A DNA stretch of 64,000 bases from Asticcacaulis sp. AND118 (GTDB lineage Bacteria > Pseudomonadota > Alphaproteobacteria > Caulobacterales > Caulobacteraceae). Of this stretch, positions 47,016-56,053 are shown one piece after another. The notes under the pieces are model-generated. The model ran no database searches. It had not been told where the DNA came from and saw only the letters and a program-made list of their open reading frames with translations. Position numbers and translations under genes: made by a program. Within the stretch, counting starts at the first letter, position 1. Each line of letters opens with the position of its first letter. The stretch covers positions 2,642,501-2,706,500 of the forward strand of contig NZ_CP084910.1 of NCBI RefSeq assembly GCF_020535245.1, in the 5' to 3' direction.

Positions 47016-48658
47016 TGTATCAGTATGATCAGTTCGACCACGCCATGGTCGCCGCCCGCAATGCCGAATTCAAGGACCAGGTGGCCCGCCGCCTGAGCGG
47101 TGAACTCAGCGAGGATCAGTTCAAGCCGCTGCGCCTGATGAACGGCCTGTACCTGCAACTGCACGCCTACATGCTGCGTATCGCCGTGCCCTACGGCGTG
47201 CTGTCGTCGCGTCAGATGCGCACTTTCGCCCATATCGCGCGCACCTATGACCGCGATTTCGGCCACTTCACCACGCGCCAGAATATCCAGTTCAACTGGA
47301 TCAAGCTGGCCGACACGCCGCAGATTCTCGAAGAGCTGGCGGCGGTCGAAATGCACGCCATCCAGACGTCGGGCAACTGCATCCGCAACACCACGACCGA
47401 TCAGTTCGCCGGCGCCGCCAAGGACGAACTCGACGATCCGCGTCCGTGGGCCGAACTGATCCGTCAGTGGTCGACCTTCCATCCGGAATTCACCTTCCTG
47501 CCGCGCAAGTTCAAAATCGCCATCACCGGCGCCACCCGCGACCGCGCCGCCATCCGCGTGCACGACATCGGGCTGCAACTGACGGCCAACGGCTTCGACG
47601 TCTATGTCGGCGGCGGCATGGGCCGCACGCCGCACCTCGGCCACCTGATCAAATCGGGCGTGCCGGGCGAAAAGCTGCTCAGCTATCTCGAAGCCGCCCT
47701 GCGCGTCTATAACCGTTATGGCCGCCGCGACAATATCTACAAGGCGCGCATCAAGATCCTCGTTTCCGCTCTGGGGCCTCAGGAATATGCGCGTCAGGTC
47801 GAAGAGGAATGGGCCACGCTCGATCAGGCGCAGATCGACGCGCCGCACGCCGAAATCGCGCGCATCAAGAGCTTCTTCCCGCAGCCGAACTATGCCGACA
47901 AGGCCTTCGACGCCGCGGCTATTGAGCGCGCCAAAGCCGCCGATCCGGGCTTTGCCCGCTGGATGCGCAACAACACGCTGGCACACCGTCGCGACGACCA
48001 CGTCTCGGTGACCATTTCGCTGAAGCCGACCGGAATGCCGCCGGGCGACGCCTCTTCGGCGCAGATGGACGCCATGGCCGACGCCGCCGACGCCTTTGGA
48101 TACGGCGAACTGCGCGTCTCGCACGAACAGAACGTCATCCTACCGCACGTGGCCAAGGCCGACCTCTACGAGCTGTATCGTCAGCTGGATCAGAACGGTC
48201 TGTCTTCCGCCAATGTCGGCAAGATCACCGACATGATCGCCTGCCCCGGCCTCGACTACTGCTCGCTGGCCAATGCCCGCGCCATCCCGCTGGCGCAGGA
48301 CATTTCCAACCGCTTTGCCGACGAAGGCCTGACGGACAAGATCGGCGATCTGCAGATCAAGATTTCGGGCTGCATCAATGCCTGTGGCCACCACCATGTC
48401 GGTCATATCGGCATTCTGGGCGTCGATAAGCAGGGCGAGGAATTCTACCAGATCCTGCTCGGCGGCCGCGCCGACGAAAAGGCCGCGTTGGGCGTCATCA
48501 CGGGCAAGGGCCTCAGCGCCGAAGCCGTGCCCGCCGCGCTGGAGCGTCTGGTCAATCTCTATCTCGAACTGCGCACGGATGAGACCGAGCGCTTCATCGA
48601 CACCGTGGGCCGCCTCGGCCGCGAAGCCTTTGCCGGAGCCCTGCATGAGCCAGCTTAA
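47015..48658 (+). CDS. cysI: Sulfite reductase hemoprotein (nitrite/sulfite reductase family)
   Basis: Reduces sulfite to sulfide at a coupled siroheme and 4Fe-4S centre. 547 residues, two repeats of the ferredoxin-like half domain (FTTRQNIQFNWIKLAD and GYGELRVSHEQNVILP) and the cluster ligands CPGLDYC and CINACGHHH. No cysJ flavoprotein gene is present, so ferredoxin is the likely electron donor. The operon context supports sulfite rather than nitrite. Confidence 0.95.
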   Translation: MYQYDQFDHAMVAARNAEFKDQVARRLSGELSEDQFKPLRLMNGLYLQLHAYMLRIAVPYGVLSSRQMRTFAHIARTYDRDFGHFTTRQNIQFNWIKLADTPQILEELAAVEMHAIQTSGNCIRNTTTDQFAGAAKDELDDPRPWAELIRQWSTFHPEFTFLPRKFKIAITGATRDRAAIRVHDIGLQLTANGFDVYVGGGMGRTPHLGHLIKSGVPGEKLLSYLEAALRVYNRYGRRDNIYKARIKILVSALGPQEYARQVEEEWATLDQAQIDAPHAEIARIKSFFPQPNYADKAFDAAAIERAKAADPGFARWMRNNTLAHRRDDHVSVTISLKPTGMPPGDASSAQMDAMADAADAFGYGELRVSHEQNVILPHVAKADLYELYRQLDQNGLSSANVGKITDMIACPGLDYCSLANARAIPLAQDISNRFADEGLTDKIGDLQIKISGCINACGHHHVGHIGILGVDKQGEEFYQILLGGRADEKAALGVITGKGLSAEAVPAALERLVNLYLELRTDETERFIDTVGRLGREAFAGALHEPA

Positions 48659-49154
48659 TTCTTCCCACGCCCCGCAACTGGTCTCGGATCAGGGCGAGGT
48701 GCGCGACAATGCCTGGACCGTGCTGGCCGACGATGAGGCCATCGGCGTCGATCAGGTCGTGCTCGGTTTCGAGCGCGCCGTGAACGAACTGGACGGGCTG
48801 AACGGCCGCTACGGCGTGCGCGTCATGCCCGGTGACGACGTGCGCAAGCTCGCGCCGCACCTGTCGAAGATCGCCCTGATCGAGGTCGCCTTCCCCGGCT
48901 ATCGCGACGGCCGCGGCTATTCGACGGCGCGCATCCTGCGTCAGGACCTTCGCTTCGACGGCGAAATCCGCGCGGTCGGCGACGTGCTGCGCGATCAGGT
49001 CTTCTGGATGATGCGTTGCGGCTTCAACGCCTTCCTGCTGAAAGACGCCGATCCGCAGGGCGCGATCAAGCACGCCCGCAGCCTCTATGCCAATGCCTAT
49101 CAGTCCGCCGCCGATGGGCTGAAACCTGTATGGGCCCTGCGCCATCCTGCTTAA
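48645..49154 (+). CDS. DUF934 protein, sulfite reduction accessory
   Basis: 169 residues of the DUF934 (COG3749) family: RYGVRVMPGDDVRKLAP, ALIEVAFPGYRDGRGYSTAR and DVLRDQVFWMMRCGFNAF are the conserved parts. It is linked to cysI in many Proteobacteria and thought to assist sulfite reduction. It overlaps the end of cysI by 14 bases. No catalytic residues are known. Confidence 0.92.
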   Translation: MSQLNSSHAPQLVSDQGEVRDNAWTVLADDEAIGVDQVVLGFERAVNELDGLNGRYGVRVMPGDDVRKLAPHLSKIALIEVAFPGYRDGRGYSTARILRQDLRFDGEIRAVGDVLRDQVFWMMRCGFNAFLLKDADPQGAIKHARSLYANAYQSAADGLKPVWALRHPA

Positions 49155-49182
49155 GGAAGACGTCAGGTCCGGAGTGTCTTCA

Positions 49183-49926
49183 ATGACTGTCCTGATCAAT
49201 AATCTGGTCGCCGATACGCCTGAGCATGAATATGCGCGCAAGCTGTCGGCCAAGTACGAAGGCTGGAACGCCGAGTCGATCCTGCGCGACGTCATCGAGC
49301 ACGAGTTTGCCGGCACAATCGCCATGACCTCGTCCTTCGGCGCCGATGCGGCCGCGCTGCTGCATCTGGTGGCCAAGATCGACCGCACCACGCCGGTCAT
49401 CTTCCTCGACACCGACCGGCACTTCTTTCAGACTCTGCAATACCGCGACGAGCTGGTGGAGCAACTGGGCCTGACCAATCTGGTGAATCTGCGCCCGGCG
49501 CTGGAAGACGTGCGCGCGCTCGATCCGAAGAACACGCTGTTCCAGAGCGATCCGGACGCCTGCTGCAACTTCCGCAAGACCAGGCCTCTGGCGGCGGTGA
49601 CCAAGGACTATGCGGCGTGGATTTCGGGCCGCAAACGCCATCAGGCCTCGACGCGCGCCAATCTTTCGGTCGTCGAATATGACGGGCGCGGCTTCAAGAT
49701 CAATCCGCTGGCCAACTGGACCGCGCAAGACGTGACGGACTATATCCGCGCCAACGGCCTGCCGGAGCATCCGCTGGTCGAGCAGGGCTATCCGTCGATC
49801 GGCTGCTTCACCTGCACCAAGCCGGTTGAAGCCGGTCAGGACGCGCGTTCGGGCCGCTGGGCCGGTCAGGACAAGACCGAATGCGGCATCCACCTCAGCG
49901 TCTATGAGGACGGCGAAGGGATTTAA
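49183..49926 (+). CDS. cysH: Phosphoadenylyl/adenylyl-sulfate reductase CysH
   Basis: Reduces APS or PAPS to sulfite. 247 residues with the PP-loop start AMTSSFGADAAALLHLVA, FLDTDRHFFQTLQYRD, the cysteine pairs DACCNFRKTRP and GCFTCTKP, and the catalytic ECGIHL at the C-terminus. The two extra cysteine pairs bind a 4Fe-4S cluster and mark the APS-preferring form. ATG 49183 follows GGAG; a GTG nine bases earlier is possible. Last gene of the cys operon. Confidence 0.95.
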   Translation: MTVLINNLVADTPEHEYARKLSAKYEGWNAESILRDVIEHEFAGTIAMTSSFGADAAALLHLVAKIDRTTPVIFLDTDRHFFQTLQYRDELVEQLGLTNLVNLRPALEDVRALDPKNTLFQSDPDACCNFRKTRPLAAVTKDYAAWISGRKRHQASTRANLSVVEYDGRGFKINPLANWTAQDVTDYIRANGLPEHPLVEQGYPSIGCFTCTKPVEAGQDARSGRWAGQDKTECGIHLSVYEDGEGI

Positions 49927-49955
49927 TCGCCTTCGTCCCTGATGCAATTTTCTAT

Positions 49956-50104
49956 CTCCTCCCTATGCGAAGCATGGGGAGGTGGCGCGCCGAAGGCGTG
50001 ACGGAGGGGTATATTTCCGCTTCGCGAAACAGCCGAGCTTTTATAGATACCCCTCCGTCAGTTCGCTACGCTCACTGCCACCTCCCCACTTCGTAGGGAG
50101 GAGA
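49956..50104. repeat. Intergenic palindromic repeat, CCTCCC type (copy 2)
   Basis: Outer arms CTCCTCCCTATGCGAAGC and CTTCGTAGGGAGGAG, inner arms GACGGAGGGGTA and TACCCCTCCGTC. It fills the whole space between the converging cysH and the membrane protein gene. Confidence 0.8.
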
Positions 50105-50105
50105 T

Positions 50106-50588
50106 TCAAGCCCGCTTCCCCTGTTTGCGCAGGTAAAGAATCTGCGCCGTCATCCCGACAATCAACGCCACCAGCAGGCTCAGATGCGCGCCCTTCAATA
50201 AGGGCGAACCCAGATCGGTGACCAGCGGATGACCGTCCGGCACGCGCCGCAGCGTCTCGGTCACCGTCGGCACCATCAGCAGAAACGCGCTCAGGGTCAG
50301 GCAGATCGTCTCCGGATATACCGTCACGCGCTTCGATACCGGCAGGTAACCCACGCCATACCCGATCAGTAGTACCGTCAGTGTGACCGCCCCGATGATG
50401 TAGCTGACCGGTTGATGCGCGACGATGAACACCGTCAGCGCCCCGATGAGCATACTGATGAAATAGAGGGCGCCGGGCACGGAACGCGGCACGATACGGC
50501 CATGACGCGCGAACATGTAGATGGCCAGCGGGATGGCGGGCAGACTGCCCAGCGTATGCAGCCAGCCGAGCGGCGAAATTCCAAACAT
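50106..50588 (-). CDS. Integral membrane protein of unknown function next to a TetR regulator
   Basis: 160 residues with about five membrane segments (near residues 8-26, 38-58, 62-82, 92-110 and 130-152) and short loops. No signature I can name; DUF2306-like proteins have a similar plan. It starts at ATG 50588. The TetR gene is immediately upstream on the same strand with an operator-like palindrome in between, so it is probably the regulated target. Confidence 0.65.
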   Translation of the reverse strand: MFGISPLGWLHTLGSLPAIPLAIYMFARHGRIVPRSVPGALYFISMLIGALTVFIVAHQPVSYIIGAVTLTVLLIGYGVGYLPVSKRVTVYPETICLTLSAFLLMVPTVTETLRRVPDGHPLVTDLGSPLLKGAHLSLLVALIVGMTAQILYLRKQGKRA

Positions 50589-50608
50589 TGCTCTATCCTT
50601 CGGATTAT

Positions 50609-50626
50609 CTACCTATCAGTTGGTAG
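50609..50626 (-). promoter_or_regulatory. TetR operator-like palindrome before the membrane protein gene
   Basis: CTACCTATCAGTTGGTAG has CTACC and GGTAG half sites. A second palindrome with the related CCTAC half site lies at 51247-51258 upstream of the tetR gene. Confidence 0.6.
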
Positions 50627-50648
50627 ATTTATGGTTCAAAAAACCGCC

Positions 50649-51233
50649 TTAGGGCCGGACGGTCAAACGGTCGATCAGCGGCGTAATAATGGCGCCGAAC
50701 ATCTGCGGGTCGCCATAGGCGCGCGCCGACAACATGGCGCCGTGCACGGTGGCCAGGAACATCTCGGCCTCTACCGCAGCAGAACCGATGAAATGCAAAC
50801 GCCCTTGCTGTGCGCCGCGCGCCAGCACCGAGGCCAGCCATTTGGAAAGACTACGGAAATGCGCGCGCACCTCCAGCGCAATGACTTCCGGCAAGATGGG
50901 CAGTTCGTTGGCCAGCAAGGCGCAGATGCAGAAGGACGCACGGGCGTCCGTGATGCAGGTCTCCCAATAGCCGGCATAGGCGCGCAATTGGTCCAGCGGG
51001 TCCGGGATATGGCGCGCCATCGCCGCAATGCCGGCCTGCGCCTCTTCGCGGTATTTCGAGACCAGCGTGCGGACCAGATCGACCTTGCTGGGGAAGTGGT
51101 GGTGGATGCTGGGCTTGCGAATCCCCACCACGCCGGCGATGTCGGCATAGCTGAAACCGTTATAGCCGCCGGCAATGATCAGATTGCGCGCGCAGTTCAG
51201 AATGGCGTCGGAGGTCGAGGTCAGGTTGCTCAT
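50649..51233 (-). CDS. TetR family transcriptional regulator
   Basis: 194 residues. The N-terminal HTH is clear (GGYNGFSYADIAGVVGIRKP, then SIHHHFPSKVDLVRTLV). The C-terminal ligand domain has a TetR_C-type pattern including CALLANELPILPEVI. It starts at ATG 51233. Palindromes at 51247-51258 and 50609-50626 suggest that it represses itself and the membrane protein downstream. Confidence 0.9.
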   Translation of the reverse strand: MSNLTSTSDAILNCARNLIIAGGYNGFSYADIAGVVGIRKPSIHHHFPSKVDLVRTLVSKYREEAQAGIAAMARHIPDPLDQLRAYAGYWETCITDARASFCICALLANELPILPEVIALEVRAHFRSLSKWLASVLARGAQQGRLHFIGSAAVEAEMFLATVHGAMLSARAYGDPQMFGAIITPLIDRLTVRP

Positions 51234-51246
51234 ACCCGCAACCTAC

Positions 51247-51258
51247 CTACTAGTAGGC
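51247..51258 (-). promoter_or_regulatory. Operator-like palindrome before tetR
   Basis: CCTACTAGTAGG, a perfect 12-base palindrome 14 bases upstream of the tetR start, flanked by CCTA and CAGG that extend the symmetry. Confidence 0.6.
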
Positions 51259-51304
51259 AGGGAGTCAATCCCTGCCGGACCCGCCTCGGAATCCGCGCCC
51301 AAGA

Positions 51305-51655
51305 TCAGTGCGACGCGCCGTCCCACCTATGGAGGGTCAGACTGTCGAGATCGACATCCGGCACGCAACGCAGATTGACCGCCGTCGTTTCTTTGCCATC
51401 CGGTCCCACGCCTTCGCTGAACGGGGCAATGCCGCAGACGTCGCAGAAATAGTGGTTCAGACGATGTTGATTGAACTTATAGACAGACAGGTCTTCCCGC
51501 GCGCCGCTCAGCTTGAAATCCGTGCGGGCGATAAAGGCCAGCAAACTGCCGCGCCGTCGGCACATCGAGCAATTGCAGTCGATGGCCGTGGTGAAATCGC
51601 CTTTGGCTTCGAAGGCAATCTTGCCGCAGTGGCAGCTCCCCTGATGGATGGTCAT
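51305..51655 (-). CDS. GFA/CENP-V family zinc protein
   Basis: 116 residues with the zinc-binding cysteines of glutathione-dependent formaldehyde-activating-like proteins: GSCHCGKIAFEA, DCNCSMCRRRG and HYFCDVCGIAP. Members range from S-(hydroxymethyl)glutathione-related proteins to proteins of unknown role. The ATG at 51655 has GGGAG upstream and gives the normal N-terminus. Single gene, divergent from nothing obvious. Confidence 0.88.
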   Translation of the reverse strand: MTIHQGSCHCGKIAFEAKGDFTTAIDCNCSMCRRRGSLLAFIARTDFKLSGAREDLSVYKFNQHRLNHYFCDVCGIAPFSEGVGPDGKETTAVNLRCVPDVDLDSLTLHRWDGASH

Positions 51656-51750
51656 GGTGCGTCTCCCGGTTTCCGCGCATAGAAACCGAGGCCGCCGCAA
51701 AAAGAAAGTGGAAATCGCCTACCCTTGCCTTGGGCACAAGGCGGGTGAAA

Positions 51751-52653
51751 TCACGGCTCGACGAAAAACGTCTTCGAGCAATATTCGCAGGTGATGTGCA
51801 CCTTGCCGTCCGGCTCGATCATATCCGATTGTTCGGCGGCCGAGAAGGAGCGTACCAGATCCTCGACCCGCGTCTGCGAGCAGCGGCATAGACGCGCGAC
51901 AGGCTGCGGTGACGACAGACGCACGCCGTCCTCATGGAACAGGCGGAACAGCAAGCGTTCGGCGTCAAGTTCAAAATCGGTCAGTTCTTCTTCGCCCAGG
52001 GTTGCGAACAGGGCGCGCACATGCTGGAAGGCTTCGCGCGTGTCGCCACGCGTATCGTCACCGGCCAGCGCCTGAATCATCGCCCCGCCGGCGCGCCAGC
52101 GAATACCGTCGGGCGTGCTTTCGCGCGCCACGGCCAGCTTGATCTGCGTCGGAATCTGCTCCGACTGGGCGAAATAGTGCTCGGCGCATAGGGACAAGGA
52201 GTCGCCCTCGATCGGCGTGACGCCCTGATAACGGTCGCCGGGACCGTCGGGCTCAAGCGTCATGATGAAGGTACCCCTGCCCAGCAGTTGCTGCGCGCCC
52301 AGCGACTGGAAGCTGCCGGCGTTTTCGGCCTCCAGCGCCTTCAGTTCTTCCGGATCGAACCGGCAGAAGCCGCGCAAAGACCCGCGCGTATCGTAATCGG
52401 CCACAACATAGCGCACCACGCCCTGCCCCTGCGCCTGCATGATCAGACGCCCCTCGAATTTCAGCGCCGAACCGACCATCACCGCCAGCACGCAGGCCTC
52501 GCCCAGCAGGGTGGCGATGGCGTCCGGGTAGGCGTGGGCGTCGAGAATCGCGTTCAGCGTTTCATCGAGACGCACCAGACGCCCATGCACGGGAAGCGTG
52601 TCCAGCACAAAACGGGCGGCATAGTCCTGCGACGGCAAAGGATAGGAGGTCAT
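51751..52653 (-). CDS. hslO: Redox-regulated chaperone Hsp33
   Basis: Holds unfolded proteins under oxidative stress. 300 residues: N-terminal fold with LLGEACVLAVMVGSALKFEG and YFAQSEQIPTQIKLAV, and the C-terminal zinc-centre cysteines CRC and CEYC, which release zinc on oxidation. Intact and of normal length. It sits beside the GFA protein, and msrB is further off. Confidence 0.95.
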   Translation of the reverse strand: MTSYPLPSQDYAARFVLDTLPVHGRLVRLDETLNAILDAHAYPDAIATLLGEACVLAVMVGSALKFEGRLIMQAQGQGVVRYVVADYDTRGSLRGFCRFDPEELKALEAENAGSFQSLGAQQLLGRGTFIMTLEPDGPGDRYQGVTPIEGDSLSLCAEHYFAQSEQIPTQIKLAVARESTPDGIRWRAGGAMIQALAGDDTRGDTREAFQHVRALFATLGEEELTDFELDAERLLFRLFHEDGVRLSSPQPVARLCRCSQTRVEDLVRSFSAAEQSDMIEPDGKVHITCEYCSKTFFVEP

Positions 52654-52888
52654 ATAAAATCACACAAAAAGGGACATAGGTCGCCGAGATAGTTTCAACC
52701 TTGACCGGTTTCAAGGCATTACTGTGGCAATACTGGCACCTTAGCCGATCCGCACCGCCAAAAAAAGCCGAAGTCGCGGGAAATACTGACAAAGGCGGTT
52801 GTCTTGAGGGGGGTTTTGGCTTAATCGCGCGCTTGAATTCAGTCGCCTTTCGGCGCGCCCGGTCCCCGGCTCCCTACCTTAGTCTATC

Positions 52889-52930
52889 GCGCATCTCTTC
52901 CGAAAACCGGTGCCCACTTTCGGGATGCGC
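52889..52930. repeat. Dispersed palindrome, GCGCATCC type (copy C)
   Basis: GCGCATCTCTTCCGAAAACC on the left and CACTTTCGGGATGCGC on the right, ending 16 bases before the serBA start. Confidence 0.75.
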
Positions 52931-52946
52931 TTAAACGGATGCGATC

Positions 52947-54875
52947 ATGCACATGGCTCCCGCTAGCGTAAACCTTCCTACTCTGGTCCTCGATTTCGAC
53001 TCAACCTTCACCAAGGTCGAAGCCCTCGACATCCTCGCCGAGCAGCTCTTTTCGTCCGACCCGGCGCGTCTGACCGACCTGACCGCGATCAAGGAACTGA
53101 CCGAGCTGGCCATGTCGGGCGAGATCGGTTTCGGGGAAGCGCTGCAACGCCGTATCGCGATCCTCAAGCCCTCGCGCGCCGATATCGAAGCGCTGGCCGA
53201 AGCCCTGAAAACGCAGGTTTCGGCCTCGATCGCGCGCAACCGCAAGGTCTTCGAGGAGAACCCCGGCAAGATCCGCATCATTTCCGGCGGCTTCCATGAA
53301 TTCATCGAGCCCGTCGTGGCCGAATACGGCATCAAGCCTGAACACGTGCTGGCCAACCGCCTGATCTTCGGTGACGACGGCGTGGCCACCGGCGTCGATC
53401 AGGACAATCCGCTGTCGAAGGACGGCGGCAAGATCGTCGCCCTGCGTAGCTGGGCCGATCTGTCGGGCGCCATCGTGATGGTCGGCGACGGCTGGACCGA
53501 TTACGAAGTGTTTCAGGGCGGTGCAGCCGACCGTTTCTACGCCTTCACCGAAAACGTCAGCCGCGAAAAGGTCGTGGCCGCTACCACCGGCAGCGAAGCG
53601 ACGCAGGTCGCGGCTTCGTTCGATGAGGTGCTGCACAATGAAGGCTACGAAGGTCGCTACTCCTTTCCGCGTTCGCGCATGAAGATGCTGCTGCTGGAAA
53701 ACGTCCACCCGGTCGCCATCCAGCATTTCCGCGACGAAGGCTACGACGTTTCGACGCTGAAAGGCGCGTTGGACGAAGACGCGCTGATCGAAGCCATTCA
53801 GGGCGTGCACGTGCTGGGCATCCGCTCCAAGACCAATGTCACGCGCAAGGTGCTGGACGCCGCCGACAAGCTGATGGCCATCGGCGCCTTCTGCATCGGC
53901 ACCAATCAGATCGACTTGAAGGCCGCGTCGGAAAAGGGCGTGGCCGTATTCAACGCCCCCTATTCCAACACCCGTTCGGTTGTGGAAATGGTCATGGGCC
54001 TGACGGTCATCCTGACGCGGAACATCTACGACAAGTCGATCCAGATGCACACCGGCAAGTGGGACAAGTCGGCCGCCGGCGCGCACGAAGTCCGCAACAA
54101 GACGCTGGGCATTATCGGTTACGGTGCCATCGGCTCGCAGCTTTCGGTGCTGGCCGAAGCCTTCGGCATGCGCGTCATCTATTACGATGTCGCCGAAAAG
54201 CTGACCATGGGCAATGCCAAACGCTACCGCACCCTGGACGCCGTTCTGGCCGAAGCCGATGTCCTCTCTCTGCACGTCGATGGCCGCGCCGAGAACAAGA
54301 ACATCTTCGGCAAGGCGCAGTTCGCCAAAATGAAAGACGGCGCGCTGTTCATCAACCTGTCGCGCGGCCACATTGTCGATATCGACGCCCTGGCTGAGGC
54401 CGTGCGCTCGAAGAAGATTTACGGCGCGGCGGTCGATGTCTTCCCGGAAGAACCGCGCACCAATGACGATCCGTTTGAAAGCGCGCTGATGGGCCTGCCG
54501 AACGTCATCCTGACGCCGCACATCGGCGGCTCGACCGAAGAAGCGCAGGAAGCCATCGGGGAGTTTGCCTCCGAACGCCTGCTCAACTTCATCAGCCGCG
54601 GCGACACCACCTTCTCGGTCAACATGCCGAACGTGCAACTGTCCGAGGTTCAGGGCCGACACCGCTTCCTGCACATCCATCAGAACGTGCCGGGCGTCAT
54701 GGCCGCCATCAACAACATCATCGCCAAGTACAATCTCAACATCCTGGCCCAGCACCTCAAGACCAATGAGCAACTGGGTTACGTGATCGTCGATGTCGAC
54801 CGCGGCTATTCGCGCGAGGCGCTGGACGAACTGAAGGCCGTCACCGGCACGCTGAAGTTCCGCTCGCTGGTGTAA
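52947..54875 (+). CDS. serA: Phosphoserine phosphatase-phosphoglycerate dehydrogenase fusion (SerB-SerA)
   Basis: 642 residues joining two serine biosynthesis enzymes. Residues 1-225 are a HAD phosphatase (LDFDSTFTKVEALD with D16 and D18; ISGGF; VMVGDGWTDYE). Residues 230-560 are 3-phosphoglycerate dehydrogenase (GVHVLGIRSKTNVTRKV, GIIGYGAIGSQLSVLAEAFG, catalytic ELRG-like NLSRGHIVD and HIGGSTEEAQ), and 565-642 an ACT domain for serine feedback. The intermediate step enzyme serC is not nearby. Most bacteria keep the two genes apart. No stop or frameshift interrupts the join. Confidence 0.92.
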   Translation: MHMAPASVNLPTLVLDFDSTFTKVEALDILAEQLFSSDPARLTDLTAIKELTELAMSGEIGFGEALQRRIAILKPSRADIEALAEALKTQVSASIARNRKVFEENPGKIRIISGGFHEFIEPVVAEYGIKPEHVLANRLIFGDDGVATGVDQDNPLSKDGGKIVALRSWADLSGAIVMVGDGWTDYEVFQGGAADRFYAFTENVSREKVVAATTGSEATQVAASFDEVLHNEGYEGRYSFPRSRMKMLLLENVHPVAIQHFRDEGYDVSTLKGALDEDALIEAIQGVHVLGIRSKTNVTRKVLDAADKLMAIGAFCIGTNQIDLKAASEKGVAVFNAPYSNTRSVVEMVMGLTVILTRNIYDKSIQMHTGKWDKSAAGAHEVRNKTLGIIGYGAIGSQLSVLAEAFGMRVIYYDVAEKLTMGNAKRYRTLDAVLAEADVLSLHVDGRAENKNIFGKAQFAKMKDGALFINLSRGHIVDIDALAEAVRSKKIYGAAVDVFPEEPRTNDDPFESALMGLPNVILTPHIGGSTEEAQEAIGEFASERLLNFISRGDTTFSVNMPNVQLSEVQGRHRFLHIHQNVPGVMAAINNIIAKYNLNILAQHLKTNEQLGYVIVDVDRGYSREALDELKAVTGTLKFRSLV

Positions 54876-54880
54876 AAATA

Positions 54881-55007
54881 TCCTCCCTTGCGCAACGGGG
54901 GAGGGGGACCACGAAGTGGTGGAGGGGGCAACCCCCGACTCCGCCCCCTCCGTCTCGTCGCTAACGCGCGGATCCACCTCCCCCGTACGCTTCGCCACAG
55001 GGGAGGA
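54881..55007. repeat. Intergenic palindromic repeat, CCTCCCC type (copy 3)
   Basis: Inverted relative of 19766-19894: contains GGGGGAGGGGGACCACGAAG and CCGTACGCTTCGCCACAGGG. It separates serBA from its terminator. Confidence 0.8.
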
Positions 55008-55012
55008 TTTAA

Positions 55013-55050
55013 AAACAAAAACCCCGGCGGAAACGCCGGGGTTTTTGTTT
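55013..55050. terminator. Rho-independent terminator, bidirectional
   Basis: Stem ACAAAAACCCCGGCG / CGCCGGGGTTTTTGT with a GAAA loop, between the convergent serBA and PilZ genes; T-runs on both strands. Confidence 0.92.
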
Positions 55051-55055
55051 GCAGC

Positions 55056-55565
55056 CTAATCGAGGAAGATCACATCGTCCGCAGGCGGGGGGGTATCCAG
55101 TCCGGCCAGACGCCGCCAAGCCTTCCATACCGGCATAGGCACGCGCGGCGGACGCACGCCGGAGCCGTCGATCTTCTGTACGAAGCTGAAACGCAGACCC
55201 GTCTTGTGCGGCTGGGTCCAGGCGGGCGTGCCGAACTTCACCGTCTGCCCCTGCACGTCGATCAGCCACATCTCGCCGGCATTTTGCGGCAGGCCTTCGT
55301 GGATCACCTGCGCGCCCGAAGCGCTCTGGTTGACGATCTGACAGGGAATCTCGTTGCCCGTAGTGAGCATGATCAACGCGCCGGCGGCATTGCAGTCGAA
55401 ACGCGGCTCAATCCGCCGGTTCAGCACCTGCTGATACGGCTGGATGACCTCGACGCCGGGACGTGGGGAGGTCACGACGTGGGTCTGAGGGCGTTCGGTC
55501 GTGCCGGGCATAGCGTTGCGCGTCTTTCGCGTGGCAGAGTCAGGGCTAAGGTAGACAATGTTCAT
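55056..55565 (-). CDS. PilZ domain protein (possible cyclic di-GMP effector)
   Basis: 169 residues. The PilZ ligand motifs are RRIEPR (residues about 50-55) and NQSASG (about 79-84), followed by a beta-barrel (MWLIDVQGQTVKFGTPAW). The N-terminal 45 residues look disordered. In Caulobacterales such proteins link cyclic di-GMP to motility and surface traits. ATG 55565 gives normal length. Single gene ended by the shared terminator. Confidence 0.8.
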   Translation of the reverse strand: MNIVYLSPDSATRKTRNAMPGTTERPQTHVVTSPRPGVEVIQPYQQVLNRRIEPRFDCNAAGALIMLTTGNEIPCQIVNQSASGAQVIHEGLPQNAGEMWLIDVQGQTVKFGTPAWTQPHKTGLRFSFVQKIDGSGVRPPRVPMPVWKAWRRLAGLDTPPPADDVIFLD

Positions 55566-56053
55566 TTATAAATCGTTCTCTTGATTAAGAAGCAGGTAAG
55601 AGACGACCGGACGTACGTCATCGACGCGCGGAACGGCTTAAGAAAATAACGAAAACGCTGAGAGCGGCCCTGCGGGAAGCCGCCATACCGGATACGCTTT
55701 GCTGCAACGCACACCAGAACAGACCCCCTCTATGCACCTCTCCGGTGAAGACTTCCTTTACGGGCTTGACTTTTCCACTGATCCGACGCATATCGCCTCT
55801 GCTGCGGCGCGAATGCTGCACCTGACTGGCCGCGTGAGGTCGAGCGATATACCGGCTCGACAGCCAGTTTTAACGGATGACAGATGCGTGGACGCTGTCC
55901 GCGCTTGATAATCTTTAAAAACCGAACCCGAGAGCTAAGACACGCGCTGGCCTCATCCGAAACCGCCCGATATTCCCCAGACGGAATCCGGGCTTAAGGA
56001 TGTTGTGCGCCGGTGTTTCCCGCGCAGCGCATCCGCATTGAAAGCGCATCGTC
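55566..56053. promoter_or_regulatory. Long leader region of the DEAD-box helicase gene
   Basis: No supported gene in 488 bases; a 69-codon open frame (55699-55908) has no recognisable motif. Long untranslated leaders are common before DEAD-box helicases, where they mediate cold or autoregulation, so this stretch may be transcribed as a 5' UTR (inference). Confidence 0.4.

Noticed and set aside
55699-55908. A 69-codon frame upstream of the helicase
   Set aside because: No motif; more likely part of a leader.
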